Shown: positions 1 to 6,457 of the stretch, in pieces
Numbering within the stretch: the first letter of the stretch is position 1
Layout: each line of letters begins with the position of its first letter
Assembly (NCBI GenBank): GCA_015494435.1
Contig: WGBH01000344.1
Coordinates: 1-8,158 of the forward strand
Direction: 5' to 3'
Source of the DNA: Thiotrichaceae bacterium
GTDB taxonomy: Bacteria > Pseudomonadota > Gammaproteobacteria > Thiotrichales > Thiotrichaceae
DNA: 8,158 nt
Translations under genes and position numbers: made by a program
Notes under the pieces: generated by a model
What the model saw: only the letters and a program-made list of their open reading frames with translations
Told to the model about the DNA's origin: nothing
The model's database searches: none

Positions 1-100
1 TTTGATATTAAATGTTTTTTTATTGTTTTTGTATGATGTATTCAAGTTTTATAAATATTTTGGGTGAAAACAGAATAATTTATGGGTATATTAAATCCGA

Positions 101-139
101 CTAATTTAGTAGGTAGTATTAAAAAACCTAGTGTATTAG
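101..139. repeat. Weak imperfect inverted repeat, A/T-rich leader region
   Basis: The arms at 101-114 and 126-139 pair at 11 of 14 positions around an 11-base A/T-rich loop. The structure lies about 25 bp past the stop of the leftward DUF1249 gene, so it could be a weak transcription end point, but no T-run follows it in that direction. Apart from this, positions 1-163 show no convincing reading frame, promoter or RNA gene. Confidence 0.2.
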
Positions 140-163
140 TCAAGATTAATATAAGTCTATTTG

Positions 164-601
164 TTAATTAAAATAATGCCCTTGTCGCAATAAATAATTT
201 GTCCATTTGAATAAAAAACGATTTAAACGCCAACGACAAATCAAAATACTGTCGGTATTTTTTTCCCATGCCCTGATATTTTTTTGTGTAAAATAACAGT
301 TGCGACTAATAACGTCAGCTTGACGAGAATCATGGTAGACCTGTATTTTTAAATCGGGACGTTTATCGTGTTCATCAAATAGATAAGTCATCACTAAAAG
401 AGTGGTATGATGAGAGCGCTCTAAAATTCTTATACGCACAGAAACATGATTACCTGAAGGTAATGTTGATATTGATTCATCAGGCAGTGTTCTGATATCT
501 CCACAAAGCAAACGAAGATGTATATAATTTACTTCATACATTTCCATTAAATCTGCAAATGATTGCGGTCGAGGAGCAAAAGTGGATTGTTTTTCTATCA
601 T
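164..601 (-). CDS. DUF1249 family protein (YqiB-like)
   Basis: This is a small soluble protein of about 145 residues, normal for the DUF1249 family, whose function is not known. Family features visible (146-residue numbering) are the early FADLMEMYEVNY segment (16-27), the PDLKIQVYHDSRQADV block (83-98), and a C-terminal helix with RLNRFLFKW and the LLRQGH ending (126-143). There is no signal peptide or membrane segment. Two consecutive ATG codons are available (coding-strand starts at 604 and 601). The purine-rich AGAGA abuts the first directly, so the second ATG is spaced better, though still close. The gene is divergent from pgm across about 70 bp. In Escherichia coli the homologue sits beside nudF and cpdA, which are not seen here. 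The family call is by sequence recognition, and no role is proposed. Confidence 0.85.
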   Translation of the reverse strand: MIEKQSTFAPRPQSFADLMEMYEVNYIHLRLLCGDIRTLPDESISTLPSGNHVSVRIRILERSHHTTLLVMTYLFDEHDKRPDLKIQVYHDSRQADVISRNCYFTQKNIRAWEKNTDSILICRWRLNRFLFKWTNYLLRQGHYFN

Positions 602-670
602 CATTCTCTAAATATTGACATAAAGCAGAAAAATTCAATAACCTATATGAAAACAAGTAGTGAAAATAAT

Positions 671-2308
671 ATGCGTATCAATACAATAAGAATTAAACCC
701 TTTAAAGATCAAAAGCCTGGAACTTCGGGGTTAAGAAAAACGGTAAAGCAATTTCAAGTGCTTGATTATCTACAGTCCTTTATTCAATCTATTTTTAATA
801 GTCTACCTGAGCTAAGAGATTCAACCTTAATTCTTGGTGGAGATGGGCGTTATTTTAACCGTGAAGCAATTCAGATTATTTTACGCATGGCAGCAGCTAA
901 TGGAGTCGGCAGGATTATTTTGGGACAAGCGGGAATATTATCAACCCCAGCCGTATCGCATTTGATCAAAAAACATCAAGCATTAGGTGGTATTATCCTT
1001 TCAGCCAGTCACAATGCAGGGGGGCCTTTGGGGGATTTTGGGGTTAAATTTGATACTGCTAGTGGGGGACCTGCTCCAGAGAGTTTAACCGATGAAATAT
1101 TCATTATCGCTTCCAATCTAAGGGAATATAAAATTATTGATATTAATCCTATTCCTATGGATAAAATTGGGCAATACAAACTAGGGAATATGGACGTTGA
1201 AGTGATTGATTCGGTTAAAGATTATGCAAAATTGATGGCGGATATTTTCAATTTTGAAAAAATATCCGCATTATTAACCTCGCCTAATTTTTCGATGTGT
1301 TTTGATGCGATGAACGCCGTCACCGGCCCTTATGCTATCGCTATCTTAGAGGATCAACTAGGAGCGCCTGAGGGTACTGTTATTCGTGGACAACCACTAC
1401 CCAACTTTGGGGGTACGCATCCTGACCCTAATTTAGTACATGCTAAGCAATTAGTCGAAACGATGTATCAAGAAGAAAATGCACCTGATTTTGGCGCTGC
1501 TTCCGATGGTGATGGTGATCGCAATATGATTATGGGGGATTATTTCTTTGTTACGCCCAGCGATAGTCTCGCCATTATGACCGCAAATGCCCATCTTATT
1601 CCTGCTTATAGTCAAGGAATTAAAGGGGTGGCACGTTCAATGCCAACCAGTGAAGCAGTGGATAAAGTGGCAGAAAAATTAGGTTTAAATTGCTTTGAAA
1701 CACCCACAGGTTGGAAGTTTTTTAGTAATTTACTCGATGCAGATGAAATCACCCTCTGCGGGGAAGAGAGTTTTGGTACTGGCTCTAACCATGTGAATGA
1801 AAAAGATGGTCTATGGGCCGTGCTTTTCTGGCTTAATATTTTAGCTGAAAAACAGGATTCAGTTGAACATATTGTACGTCAACACTGGGCAGAATACGGG
1901 CGAAATTATTATACGCGCCATGATTACGAGAAATTACCGTTTAAATCAGCAGAAGCATTATTCAATAACCTCGATGATAATATTGAGCAATTATTACATA
2001 AGCCCTTCAATCAACACACTATTATAAGCGCTGATAATTTTACTTATAACGATCCTATTGACCAATCAGTGAGTGAAAATCAAGGGATTCGTATTATTTT
2101 TGATGACAGTTCACGTATTATTTTTCGTCTCTCAGGAACGGGAACAGAAGGCGCTACATTGCGCGTTTATATTGAAAAATACGTGACTGATTTGGATCAA
2201 TTTGAACTAGATACACAAGAAGCATTAAAATCATTGATTCAAACCGCTGAATTGATTGCAGATATAAAAGGCTATACAGGAAGAACAAAACCGACTGTTA
2301 TTACTTAA
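671..2308 (+). CDS. pgm: Phosphoglucomutase, alpha-D-glucose-specific
   Basis: This cytoplasmic enzyme interconverts glucose 1-phosphate and glucose 6-phosphate, linking glycolysis to glycogen and sugar-nucleotide synthesis. Starting at 671 gives 545 residues, the usual length of this type, and begins MRINTIRIKPF before the conserved KPGTSGLRK. Visible motifs are the phosphoserine loop SASHNAGGPLGDFGVKF (catalytic Ser113), the metal-binding DGDGDR (279-284, Asp279/281/283), PTGWKFF, the sugar-binding CGEESFGTGSNH (363-374), and the phosphate-binding RLSGTGTEGATLR (486-498). The order matches the four-domain alpha-phosphohexomutase fold. An in-frame ATG at 647 would add eight residues; neither start has a strong ribosome site, and 671 is preferred on family length. 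One oddity is Ala in place of the usual Pro after SASHN. The gene is probably its own transcription unit, because the next gene has a separate promoter. Confidence 0.93.
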   Translation: MRINTIRIKPFKDQKPGTSGLRKTVKQFQVLDYLQSFIQSIFNSLPELRDSTLILGGDGRYFNREAIQIILRMAAANGVGRIILGQAGILSTPAVSHLIKKHQALGGIILSASHNAGGPLGDFGVKFDTASGGPAPESLTDEIFIIASNLREYKIIDINPIPMDKIGQYKLGNMDVEVIDSVKDYAKLMADIFNFEKISALLTSPNFSMCFDAMNAVTGPYAIAILEDQLGAPEGTVIRGQPLPNFGGTHPDPNLVHAKQLVETMYQEENAPDFGAASDGDGDRNMIMGDYFFVTPSDSLAIMTANAHLIPAYSQGIKGVARSMPTSEAVDKVAEKLGLNCFETPTGWKFFSNLLDADEITLCGEESFGTGSNHVNEKDGLWAVLFWLNILAEKQDSVEHIVRQHWAEYGRNYYTRHDYEKLPFKSAEALFNNLDDNIEQLLHKPFNQHTIISADNFTYNDPIDQSVSENQGIRIIFDDSSRIIFRLSGTGTEGATLRVYIEKYVTDLDQFELDTQEALKSLIQTAELIADIKGYTGRTKPTVIT

Positions 2309-2377
2309 TGTTTTTTTTCGCACCTAAATTCCTATTTGGTTGCACAGCAAAGAAATAAGCTAGGGCATCCAAAATTT

Positions 2378-2399
2378 ATGTCACATCATTGTCATAAAA
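2378..2399 (+). promoter_or_regulatory. Putative Pho box (PhoB operator) upstream of gapdh-arsJ
   Basis: Two directly repeated 11-bp units lie end to end: ATGTCACATCA (2378-2388) and TTGTCATAAAA (2389-2399). Both contain TGTCA at the same phase, one helical turn apart. The gammaproteobacterial Pho box is two 11-bp units, each a CTGTCAT-like heptamer plus four A/T-rich bases. Unit 2 matches CTGTCAT at 6 of 7 positions and unit 1 at 5 of 7. The box ends 11 bp before a TATTAT -10 element and overlaps the -35 position, the layout of PhoB-activated promoters such as E. coli pstS. PhoB control is inferred; no phoB gene is in the window. Confidence 0.6.
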
Positions 2400-2416
2400 T
2401 TAATGTAAGCTATTAT
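2389..2416 (+). promoter_or_regulatory. Predicted sigma-70 promoter for gapdh-arsJ
   Basis: A TTGTCA hexamer (2389-2394) and a TATTAT hexamer (2411-2416) are separated by 16 bp. Transcription would start near 2423, giving a leader of roughly 36 bases before the ATG at 2460. The -35 hexamer lies inside the second unit of the putative Pho box, so bound PhoB could replace or assist -35 recognition. Confidence 0.5.
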
Positions 2417-2446
2417 ATTAAGTCCTATCTAAATAATATAATGAAC

Positions 2447-2451
2447 AAGGA
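2447..2451 (+). promoter_or_regulatory. Ribosome binding site setting the GAPDH start
   Basis: AAGGA lies eight bases before the ATG at 2460. A TTG directly upstream (2457) is also in frame, but the spacing and the conserved MVKIGINGFGR N-terminus favour the ATG. Confidence 0.7.
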
Positions 2452-2459
2452 ATAAATTG

Positions 2460-3467
2460 ATGGTAAAAATAGGTATAAATGGTTTCGGTCGTATGGGGCG
2501 ATTAGCTTTACGTGCGGCTTGGGAAAATCCTGTCTTTGATTTCATGCAGATCAATGAAGTGAGTACGGATGCTAAGGGGGCTGCTCATTTACTCAAGTTT
2601 GATTCGGTACATGGTATTTGGCAACAAGACTGCGAGGGTGTTGATAATACAATAAATATTGATGATAAGCCTATTGCCTACAGTACAAATCAGGCTATTT
2701 CAGAGACTGATTGGTCTAGTTGTGACATTGTTATTGAGGCGACGGGTCAGTTTCGTCAGCTTGATCAATTACAAGCCTATTTTGATCAAGGAGTTAAAAA
2801 AGTCATTGTTGCCGCCCCTGTAGAAGGTGCATTGAATATTGTTTATGGTGTTAATGATGATTTATATAATCCTCAACAGCATCATTTACTCACAGCAGCA
2901 TCCTGTACCACAAATTGCCTAGCTCCTGTAATTAAAGTCTTGCATGAAAAAGTAGGCATTGATCATGGCTGTATGACCACCATCCACGACATCACGAATA
3001 CGCAAACGATTATTGATAAAGGGCATAAAGATTTACGTCGTGCCAGAGCTTGTGGACAATCCTTAATACCTACAACATCAGGTTCGGCTAAAGCCATTAT
3101 TCAGATTTTCCCTGAGCTAAAAGGTAAATTAAATGGCATGGCGGTACGTGTTCCGCTATTAAATGCATCATTGACTGATTTGGTGATTGAAACATCAAGG
3201 ACAGTGACAAAAGAAGAAATCAACGCTTATCTGAAAGAAGCGGCAGAAGGTGAATTACAAGGAATTTTGGGCTATGAAGATCGTCCACTGGTTTCTGTCG
3301 ATTATAAAGACGACCCACGTTCTGGCATTGTCGATGGACTGTCAACCATGGTAGTCGATGGAACGCAACTGAAAGTCTTAATCTGGTATGACAATGAATG
3401 GGGCTATGTCAACCGTATGATGGAACTGGCTGATAAAGTCGCTCATAAAATGGCTCATCAGGCGTAA
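2460..3467 (+). CDS. ArsJ-associated glyceraldehyde-3-phosphate dehydrogenase
   Basis: This 335-residue type I GAPDH has a full-length catalytic core. It has the N-terminal Rossmann motif GINGFGRMGR (5-14), the catalytic SCTTNC with Cys149, and His176 in TTIHDITNTQ. Further on are PTTSGSAKA (205-212) and WYDNEWGY (309-316). In glycolytic GAPDH the His segment normally reads HSYTNDQ or similar, whereas HDITNTQ resembles the GAPDHs encoded beside arsJ. That context and the 7-bp gap to the next gene indicate its job. It accepts arsenate instead of phosphate with glyceraldehyde 3-phosphate and NAD, giving 1-arseno-3-phosphoglycerate for export by ArsJ. It should still be able to perform the normal phosphate reaction. 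A glycolytic role cannot be excluded from sequence alone, but the pairing argues for arsenate resistance. Expression is probably from the promoter at 2389-2416. Confidence 0.9.
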   Translation: MVKIGINGFGRMGRLALRAAWENPVFDFMQINEVSTDAKGAAHLLKFDSVHGIWQQDCEGVDNTINIDDKPIAYSTNQAISETDWSSCDIVIEATGQFRQLDQLQAYFDQGVKKVIVAAPVEGALNIVYGVNDDLYNPQQHHLLTAASCTTNCLAPVIKVLHEKVGIDHGCMTTIHDITNTQTIIDKGHKDLRRARACGQSLIPTTSGSAKAIIQIFPELKGKLNGMAVRVPLLNASLTDLVIETSRTVTKEEINAYLKEAAEGELQGILGYEDRPLVSVDYKDDPRSGIVDGLSTMVVDGTQLKVLIWYDNEWGYVNRMMELADKVAHKMAHQA

Positions 3468-3474
3468 AGACACA

Positions 3475-4683
3475 ATGACATCTGCGCTAAAAAATTACCT
3501 TGTCGTTACGTTTGGCTATTGGGCTTTTACACTAACCGATGGCGCAATTCGTATGTTGGTGGTGTTGTACTTCCACCTATTAGGCTACTCCCCCTTTGAA
3601 GTGGCAATGCTATTTTTATTCTATGAATTCTTTGGCATCGTGACTAATTTGGTCGGTGGCTGGATGGCGGCACGACTTGGATTGAATGTAACCATGCATC
3701 TAGGGATGGCATTACAGGTCATTGCTTTGCTGATGCTAAGTGTACCAGATTCTTGGTTATCGGTCGCTTATGTGATGTTGGCACAAGCATTTTCAGGCAT
3801 TGCAAAAGATCTAAACAAAATGTCTGCTAAAGCCAGCGTTAAAACACTGCTGCCATCCGATAAGAAGAAGGCAGAGGATCATAACAAGGCAGAATCAACT
3901 TTATTCAAATGGGTTGCGATACTGACAGGTTCTAAAAATGCACTGAAAGGAATCGGTTTTTTTCTTGGGGCATTATTGCTTGAACACATAGGTTTTCGCT
4001 CTGCATTAGAAGTATTAGCAGCTGGATTGTTCATTGTGTTAATCACCACATGGTTTTTATTGCCCAATGAAATAGGTAAAGCAAAATCCAAACCTAAATT
4101 CACACAGGTTTTTTCCAATATTGCTGCCATTAACTGGCTATCTGCGGCGAGATTCTTTTTATTTGGCTCGCGTGATGTCTGGTTTGTGGTTGCGCTACCT
4201 GTATTTTTTTATGAAGTGTTGCATTGGGATTTTATGAAAATTGGTGGCTTTATGGCACTGTGGGTTATTGGCTACGGAATGGTTCAAGCTAGCGCACCAG
4301 CGATTCTAAAAGGGCATCAGCCAACAGGGCGTACCGCCTTATGGCTAGCATTTGCATTATCATCAATTCCCGCAGGTCTTGCATTAGCAACATATTCCGA
4401 GTGGGATATCACAGGGGTGGTTGTGATTGGACTCATGCTATTTGGTGTTATTTTTGCCATTAATTCAGCAGTGCATTCTTACTTAATCCTAGCATATTCA
4501 GATAATGATAAAGTGTCCATGAATGTGGGATTTTATTATATGGCAAATGCAGGTGGTCGATTAACAGGTACGGTGTTATCTGGCTTAGTCTATCAAACAG
4601 TAGGCTTAGTAGGTTGTCTGTGGGTTTCTAGTTTTTTTATTCTATTAACGATAATTCTGTCATACAAATTACCAGATCAATAG
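3475..4683 (+). CDS. arsJ: Organoarsenical efflux MFS transporter ArsJ
   Basis: This is a 402-residue inner-membrane permease of the major facilitator superfamily with about 12 hydrophobic segments (first near 7-36, last near 376-397). A motif-A-like loop GGWMAARLGLN lies at 61-71. The segment GIAKDLNKMSAKASVK (108-123), followed by a charged loop (127-140), matches my recollection of ArsJ and not of sugar or drug MFS carriers. ArsJ exports 1-arseno-3-phosphoglycerate, which then breaks down outside to arsenate and 3-phosphoglycerate; the pair was characterised in Pseudomonas aeruginosa. The start lies 7 bp after the GAPDH stop, with only a weak AAAGA in front, so translation is probably coupled. 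No arsR, arsC or arsB is visible nearby, and no clear terminator follows. The name rests on sequence plus linkage to GAPDH. Confidence 0.9.
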   Translation: MTSALKNYLVVTFGYWAFTLTDGAIRMLVVLYFHLLGYSPFEVAMLFLFYEFFGIVTNLVGGWMAARLGLNVTMHLGMALQVIALLMLSVPDSWLSVAYVMLAQAFSGIAKDLNKMSAKASVKTLLPSDKKKAEDHNKAESTLFKWVAILTGSKNALKGIGFFLGALLLEHIGFRSALEVLAAGLFIVLITTWFLLPNEIGKAKSKPKFTQVFSNIAAINWLSAARFFLFGSRDVWFVVALPVFFYEVLHWDFMKIGGFMALWVIGYGMVQASAPAILKGHQPTGRTALWLAFALSSIPAGLALATYSEWDITGVVVIGLMLFGVIFAINSAVHSYLILAYSDNDKVSMNVGFYYMANAGGRLTGTVLSGLVYQTVGLVGCLWVSSFFILLTIILSYKLPDQ

Positions 4684-4722
4684 TCCATTTATTACATAAG
4701 GCAGTTCCAAGCAATCATTTTA

Positions 4723-4827
4723 CTAATCTGATTTACCTTTTGTTCCTGTTTGAATAGCATAAACCTGAACTGATAAGCAAAATCTCCTATAGGACAAATA
4801 AGACCGCTTAGCACTAATTTTCTTCAT
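4723..4827 (-). CDS. Possible 34-residue small protein or gene remnant
   Basis: In the spacer after arsJ, the minus strand has ATG at 4827 preceded by an AGAGGA ribosome-site-like sequence seven bases upstream, and the frame runs to a TAG at 4723-4725. The peptide begins MKKISAKRSYLSYRRF and ends TGTKGKSD. It is basic and has no signal peptide, membrane segment or family I recognise. It would read toward the end of arsJ. The good ribosome site is the only positive sign. It may be a true small gene, the remains of a longer gene such as a mobile-element protein, or chance. Confidence 0.25.
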   Translation of the reverse strand: MKKISAKRSYLSYRRFCLSVQVYAIQTGTKGKSD

Positions 4828-4913
4828 TTTGATTTCCTCTTACATAGACTGAATAGCTTCTCTAAATATTTAATAATTTATTGCTTCGGGCAAAAATAAA
4901 TAGGAAATAAGTT

Positions 4914-6227
4914 ATGTACAGTCCCATCAAACTTTCTGTTTCAAGTATCCTCTTAGCAGGGATAATGACAGGTTGTAGTCAGCAGCAAATACAAGCAGAT
5001 AGTATAAATGGTAGTTTACAGGGAGCTTCTCAAATAAGTGGTGAGTCCTATACCCTTAAAGCGATTCATAACAGTCGTATTAAGAAGAAAGTTAGCACGA
5101 TCAAAAAAAAGAAGAAAAAGAAGAAAAAGAAGAAAAAGAAGAAGAAATCAGCACGAAATCTAAAGAAAAATATTGGTTTTCCTCCTGCCAAGCCCGGTCA
5201 ATGTTATGCAAAAGTAAAAAAAGCAGCGAGTTATAAAACCTTAACAAAAAGAATCTTAGTAAAAAAAGCAAGCGTTAAACGAGTGTTTGTACGTAGTGCT
5301 CAATATCAATGGCTTAATAGAAGGGTATTAGTAAAACCTGCTAGTTACACTCAACGTGTTATTCCTGCGGTTTATAAAACAATAACAAAACGGGTAATGA
5401 TAAAACCTGGTTATCTTAAGTGGAAAAAAGGCAAAGGGTTAATTACAAGAATTGACAATACAACGGGGGAGATTCTTTGCCGAGTAAAAGTCCCTGCTGT
5501 TTATAAAAAAGTGCATCGAAAAGTGTTGGTGCGGGCAGCAAAAATAATAAAGATACCACGCCCTGCTGTTTATAAAACGGTTAAAAATAAAAGGCTTATT
5601 TCTCCTGCTCAGTATAAGACGGTACGAACTCCAGCGCGTTATAAAACAAAGAGATATCGTGTGAAAACAGCTTCTGCTAAATATGTTTGGCGACAAGTCA
5701 TCTGTGAAACCAATGTTGCTAAAAATCATAAAAAAAGAAAGCATTATAAAAAGGCATATAAGGCAAAAATCCATCGGGCTAAAGCGACTGCAAGAAAATA
5801 TCCTAAACAGCAACGAAGAATACGGGCTAAATCCAATAATCGTCAATATTTAGCTCAGAAAAGAAACAATATTAGAAAAGCATCTTATGCAAGGAAAATG
5901 GCATCCCCTCATAGAGTTAGGGTGACAACTTCCGAGCCAAGATTGCTTAGAACAACAAATCTTGTACCCAAACCTAAGGCGCACTTACATCAAGCTCCAA
6001 TGGTTAGAAAAGTGCATAAATCGAATCAGCCAAAAGTTCGTTTAACCAAGGCTAATGCTATTTTTCGTATCCAAACGGCATTATCTGAGCGAGGTTTTAA
6101 ATTAGGGAAAATTGATGGTAAATTGGGTCCTGCGACGGTAGCGGCATTAACAGCTTTCCAGCGTCAAAATGGTCTTACCACAGGAAAACTAAATCGTGCA
6201 ACACTGCAAGCACTTGATTTAATCTAA
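4914..6227 (+). CDS. Very basic lipoprotein with peptidoglycan-binding domain
   Basis: This is a 437-residue envelope protein. The N-terminus is a lipoprotein signal with the lipobox MTGC (Cys21). Next come a spacer and an uninterrupted run of 15 lysines (64-78). Residues about 85-267 hold degenerate repeats of the type PA-x-YKTV-x-KRVLVKPA, framed by KPGQCYAKV (Cys97), GEILCRVKVP (Cys189) and WRQVICETN (Cys264). I have seen this arrangement in envelope proteins annotated as peptidoglycan-binding or OmpA-like. A Lys/Arg-rich linker (about 268-377) leads to a C-terminal PG_binding_1 domain (380-437: IQTALSERGFKLGKIDGKLGP, then TVAALTAFQRQNGL). No enzymatic domain is seen. It probably ties the outer membrane or surface material to the cell wall. 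The start is supported by AGGAA at 4902-4906, seven bases upstream. The strong positive charge is unusual and could favour binding polyanions; that is inference. Confidence 0.8.
   Translation: MYSPIKLSVSSILLAGIMTGCSQQQIQADSINGSLQGASQISGESYTLKAIHNSRIKKKVSTIKKKKKKKKKKKKKKKSARNLKKNIGFPPAKPGQCYAKVKKAASYKTLTKRILVKKASVKRVFVRSAQYQWLNRRVLVKPASYTQRVIPAVYKTITKRVMIKPGYLKWKKGKGLITRIDNTTGEILCRVKVPAVYKKVHRKVLVRAAKIIKIPRPAVYKTVKNKRLISPAQYKTVRTPARYKTKRYRVKTASAKYVWRQVICETNVAKNHKKRKHYKKAYKAKIHRAKATARKYPKQQRRIRAKSNNRQYLAQKRNNIRKASYARKMASPHRVRVTTSEPRLLRTTNLVPKPKAHLHQAPMVRKVHKSNQPKVRLTKANAIFRIQTALSERGFKLGKIDGKLGPATVAALTAFQRQNGLTTGKLNRATLQALDLI
5103..5147 (+). repeat. Poly-lysine microsatellite (9-bp units)
   Basis: Forty-five bases of only A and G, largely repeats of the 9-bp unit AAGAAAAAG, encode 15 consecutive lysines in the lipoprotein. 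Gain or loss of whole units keeps the reading frame, so the length may vary between strains without inactivating the gene. Confidence 0.85.
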
Positions 6228-6286
6228 AGGTTGCTACTTTACTTTAGTTATGCCTAATTTTACTTGCTGAACCTTGAAGTTAATAA

Positions 6287-6327
6287 TCAAGCTTTAGCTT
6301 GTTTGGTTCGCACAAGCTAAAGCTTGA
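6287..6327. repeat. Perfect 16-bp inverted repeat (hairpin)
   Basis: The arms TCAAGCTTTAGCTTGT (6287-6302) and its exact reverse complement (6312-6327) flank the nine-base loop TTGGTTCGC. Each arm is itself nearly palindromic (CAAGCT-TT-AGCTTG). It lies 59 bp after the lipoprotein stop in a convergent spacer. There is no T-run on either side, so it is not a standard intrinsic terminator. It could be a bidirectional transcript end or one copy of a dispersed REP- or MITE-like element. Confidence 0.85.
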
Positions 6328-6406
6328 ACTCCTTATATTTGGAAATGATTTATCTGAAAAACTATAAGACTTTTTGGAATCTCACAATTTAGGCTTCTAT
6401 GTCTTT

Positions 6407-6457
6407 AGAGAGTGTGCAAGTATTTTTATTTGTTCTATAAACACTTGCACGGTCTCT
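6407..6457 (-). terminator. Terminator-like hairpin abutting the flotillin stop codon
   Basis: The segment AGAGA-GT-GTGCAAGT-A-TTT (6407-6425) pairs with AAA-C-ACTTGCAC-GG-TCTCT (6439-6457) around a 13-base loop. That gives 16 Watson-Crick pairs plus possible wobbles. The stem begins at the base directly after the TAA of the leftward flotillin gene and faces the convergent lipoprotein gene from the other side. No U-rich tail follows on either strand, so termination is likely but unproven, and it may serve both directions. Confidence 0.45.

Noticed and set aside
615..643. TTGACA (615-620) as a pgm -35 element
   Set aside because: The hexamer is perfect, but no acceptable -10 lies 16-18 bp downstream, so a pgm promoter is not claimed.
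563..670. N-terminal extension of Pgm from an ATG at 563
   Set aside because: It would overlap the DUF1249 gene antisense, adds residues unlike any Pgm N-terminus, and makes the protein about 36 residues too long.
2309..2320. T8 tract just after the pgm stop as an intrinsic terminator
   Set aside because: No stable hairpin precedes the T-run.
3879..4130. Open frame on the minus strand inside arsJ
   Set aside because: It is fully antisense to a well-supported permease gene, has no ribosome site I trust, and no recognisable family.
4785..4794. TCCTATAGGA perfect palindrome as an operator
   Set aside because: Ten-base palindromes of this kind are expected by chance, and it is not placed near a recognisable promoter.
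4840..4875. Promoter for the lipoprotein gene (TTACAT near 4840 with A/T-rich -10 candidates)
   Set aside because: No -10 hexamer at proper spacing matches well enough to call; a promoter must exist nearby but cannot be pinned down by eye.
5439..5846. Open frame on the minus strand inside the lipoprotein gene
   Set aside because: The Phe/Ser/Ile-rich product is the expected mirror of Lys/Arg-rich codons on the other strand.
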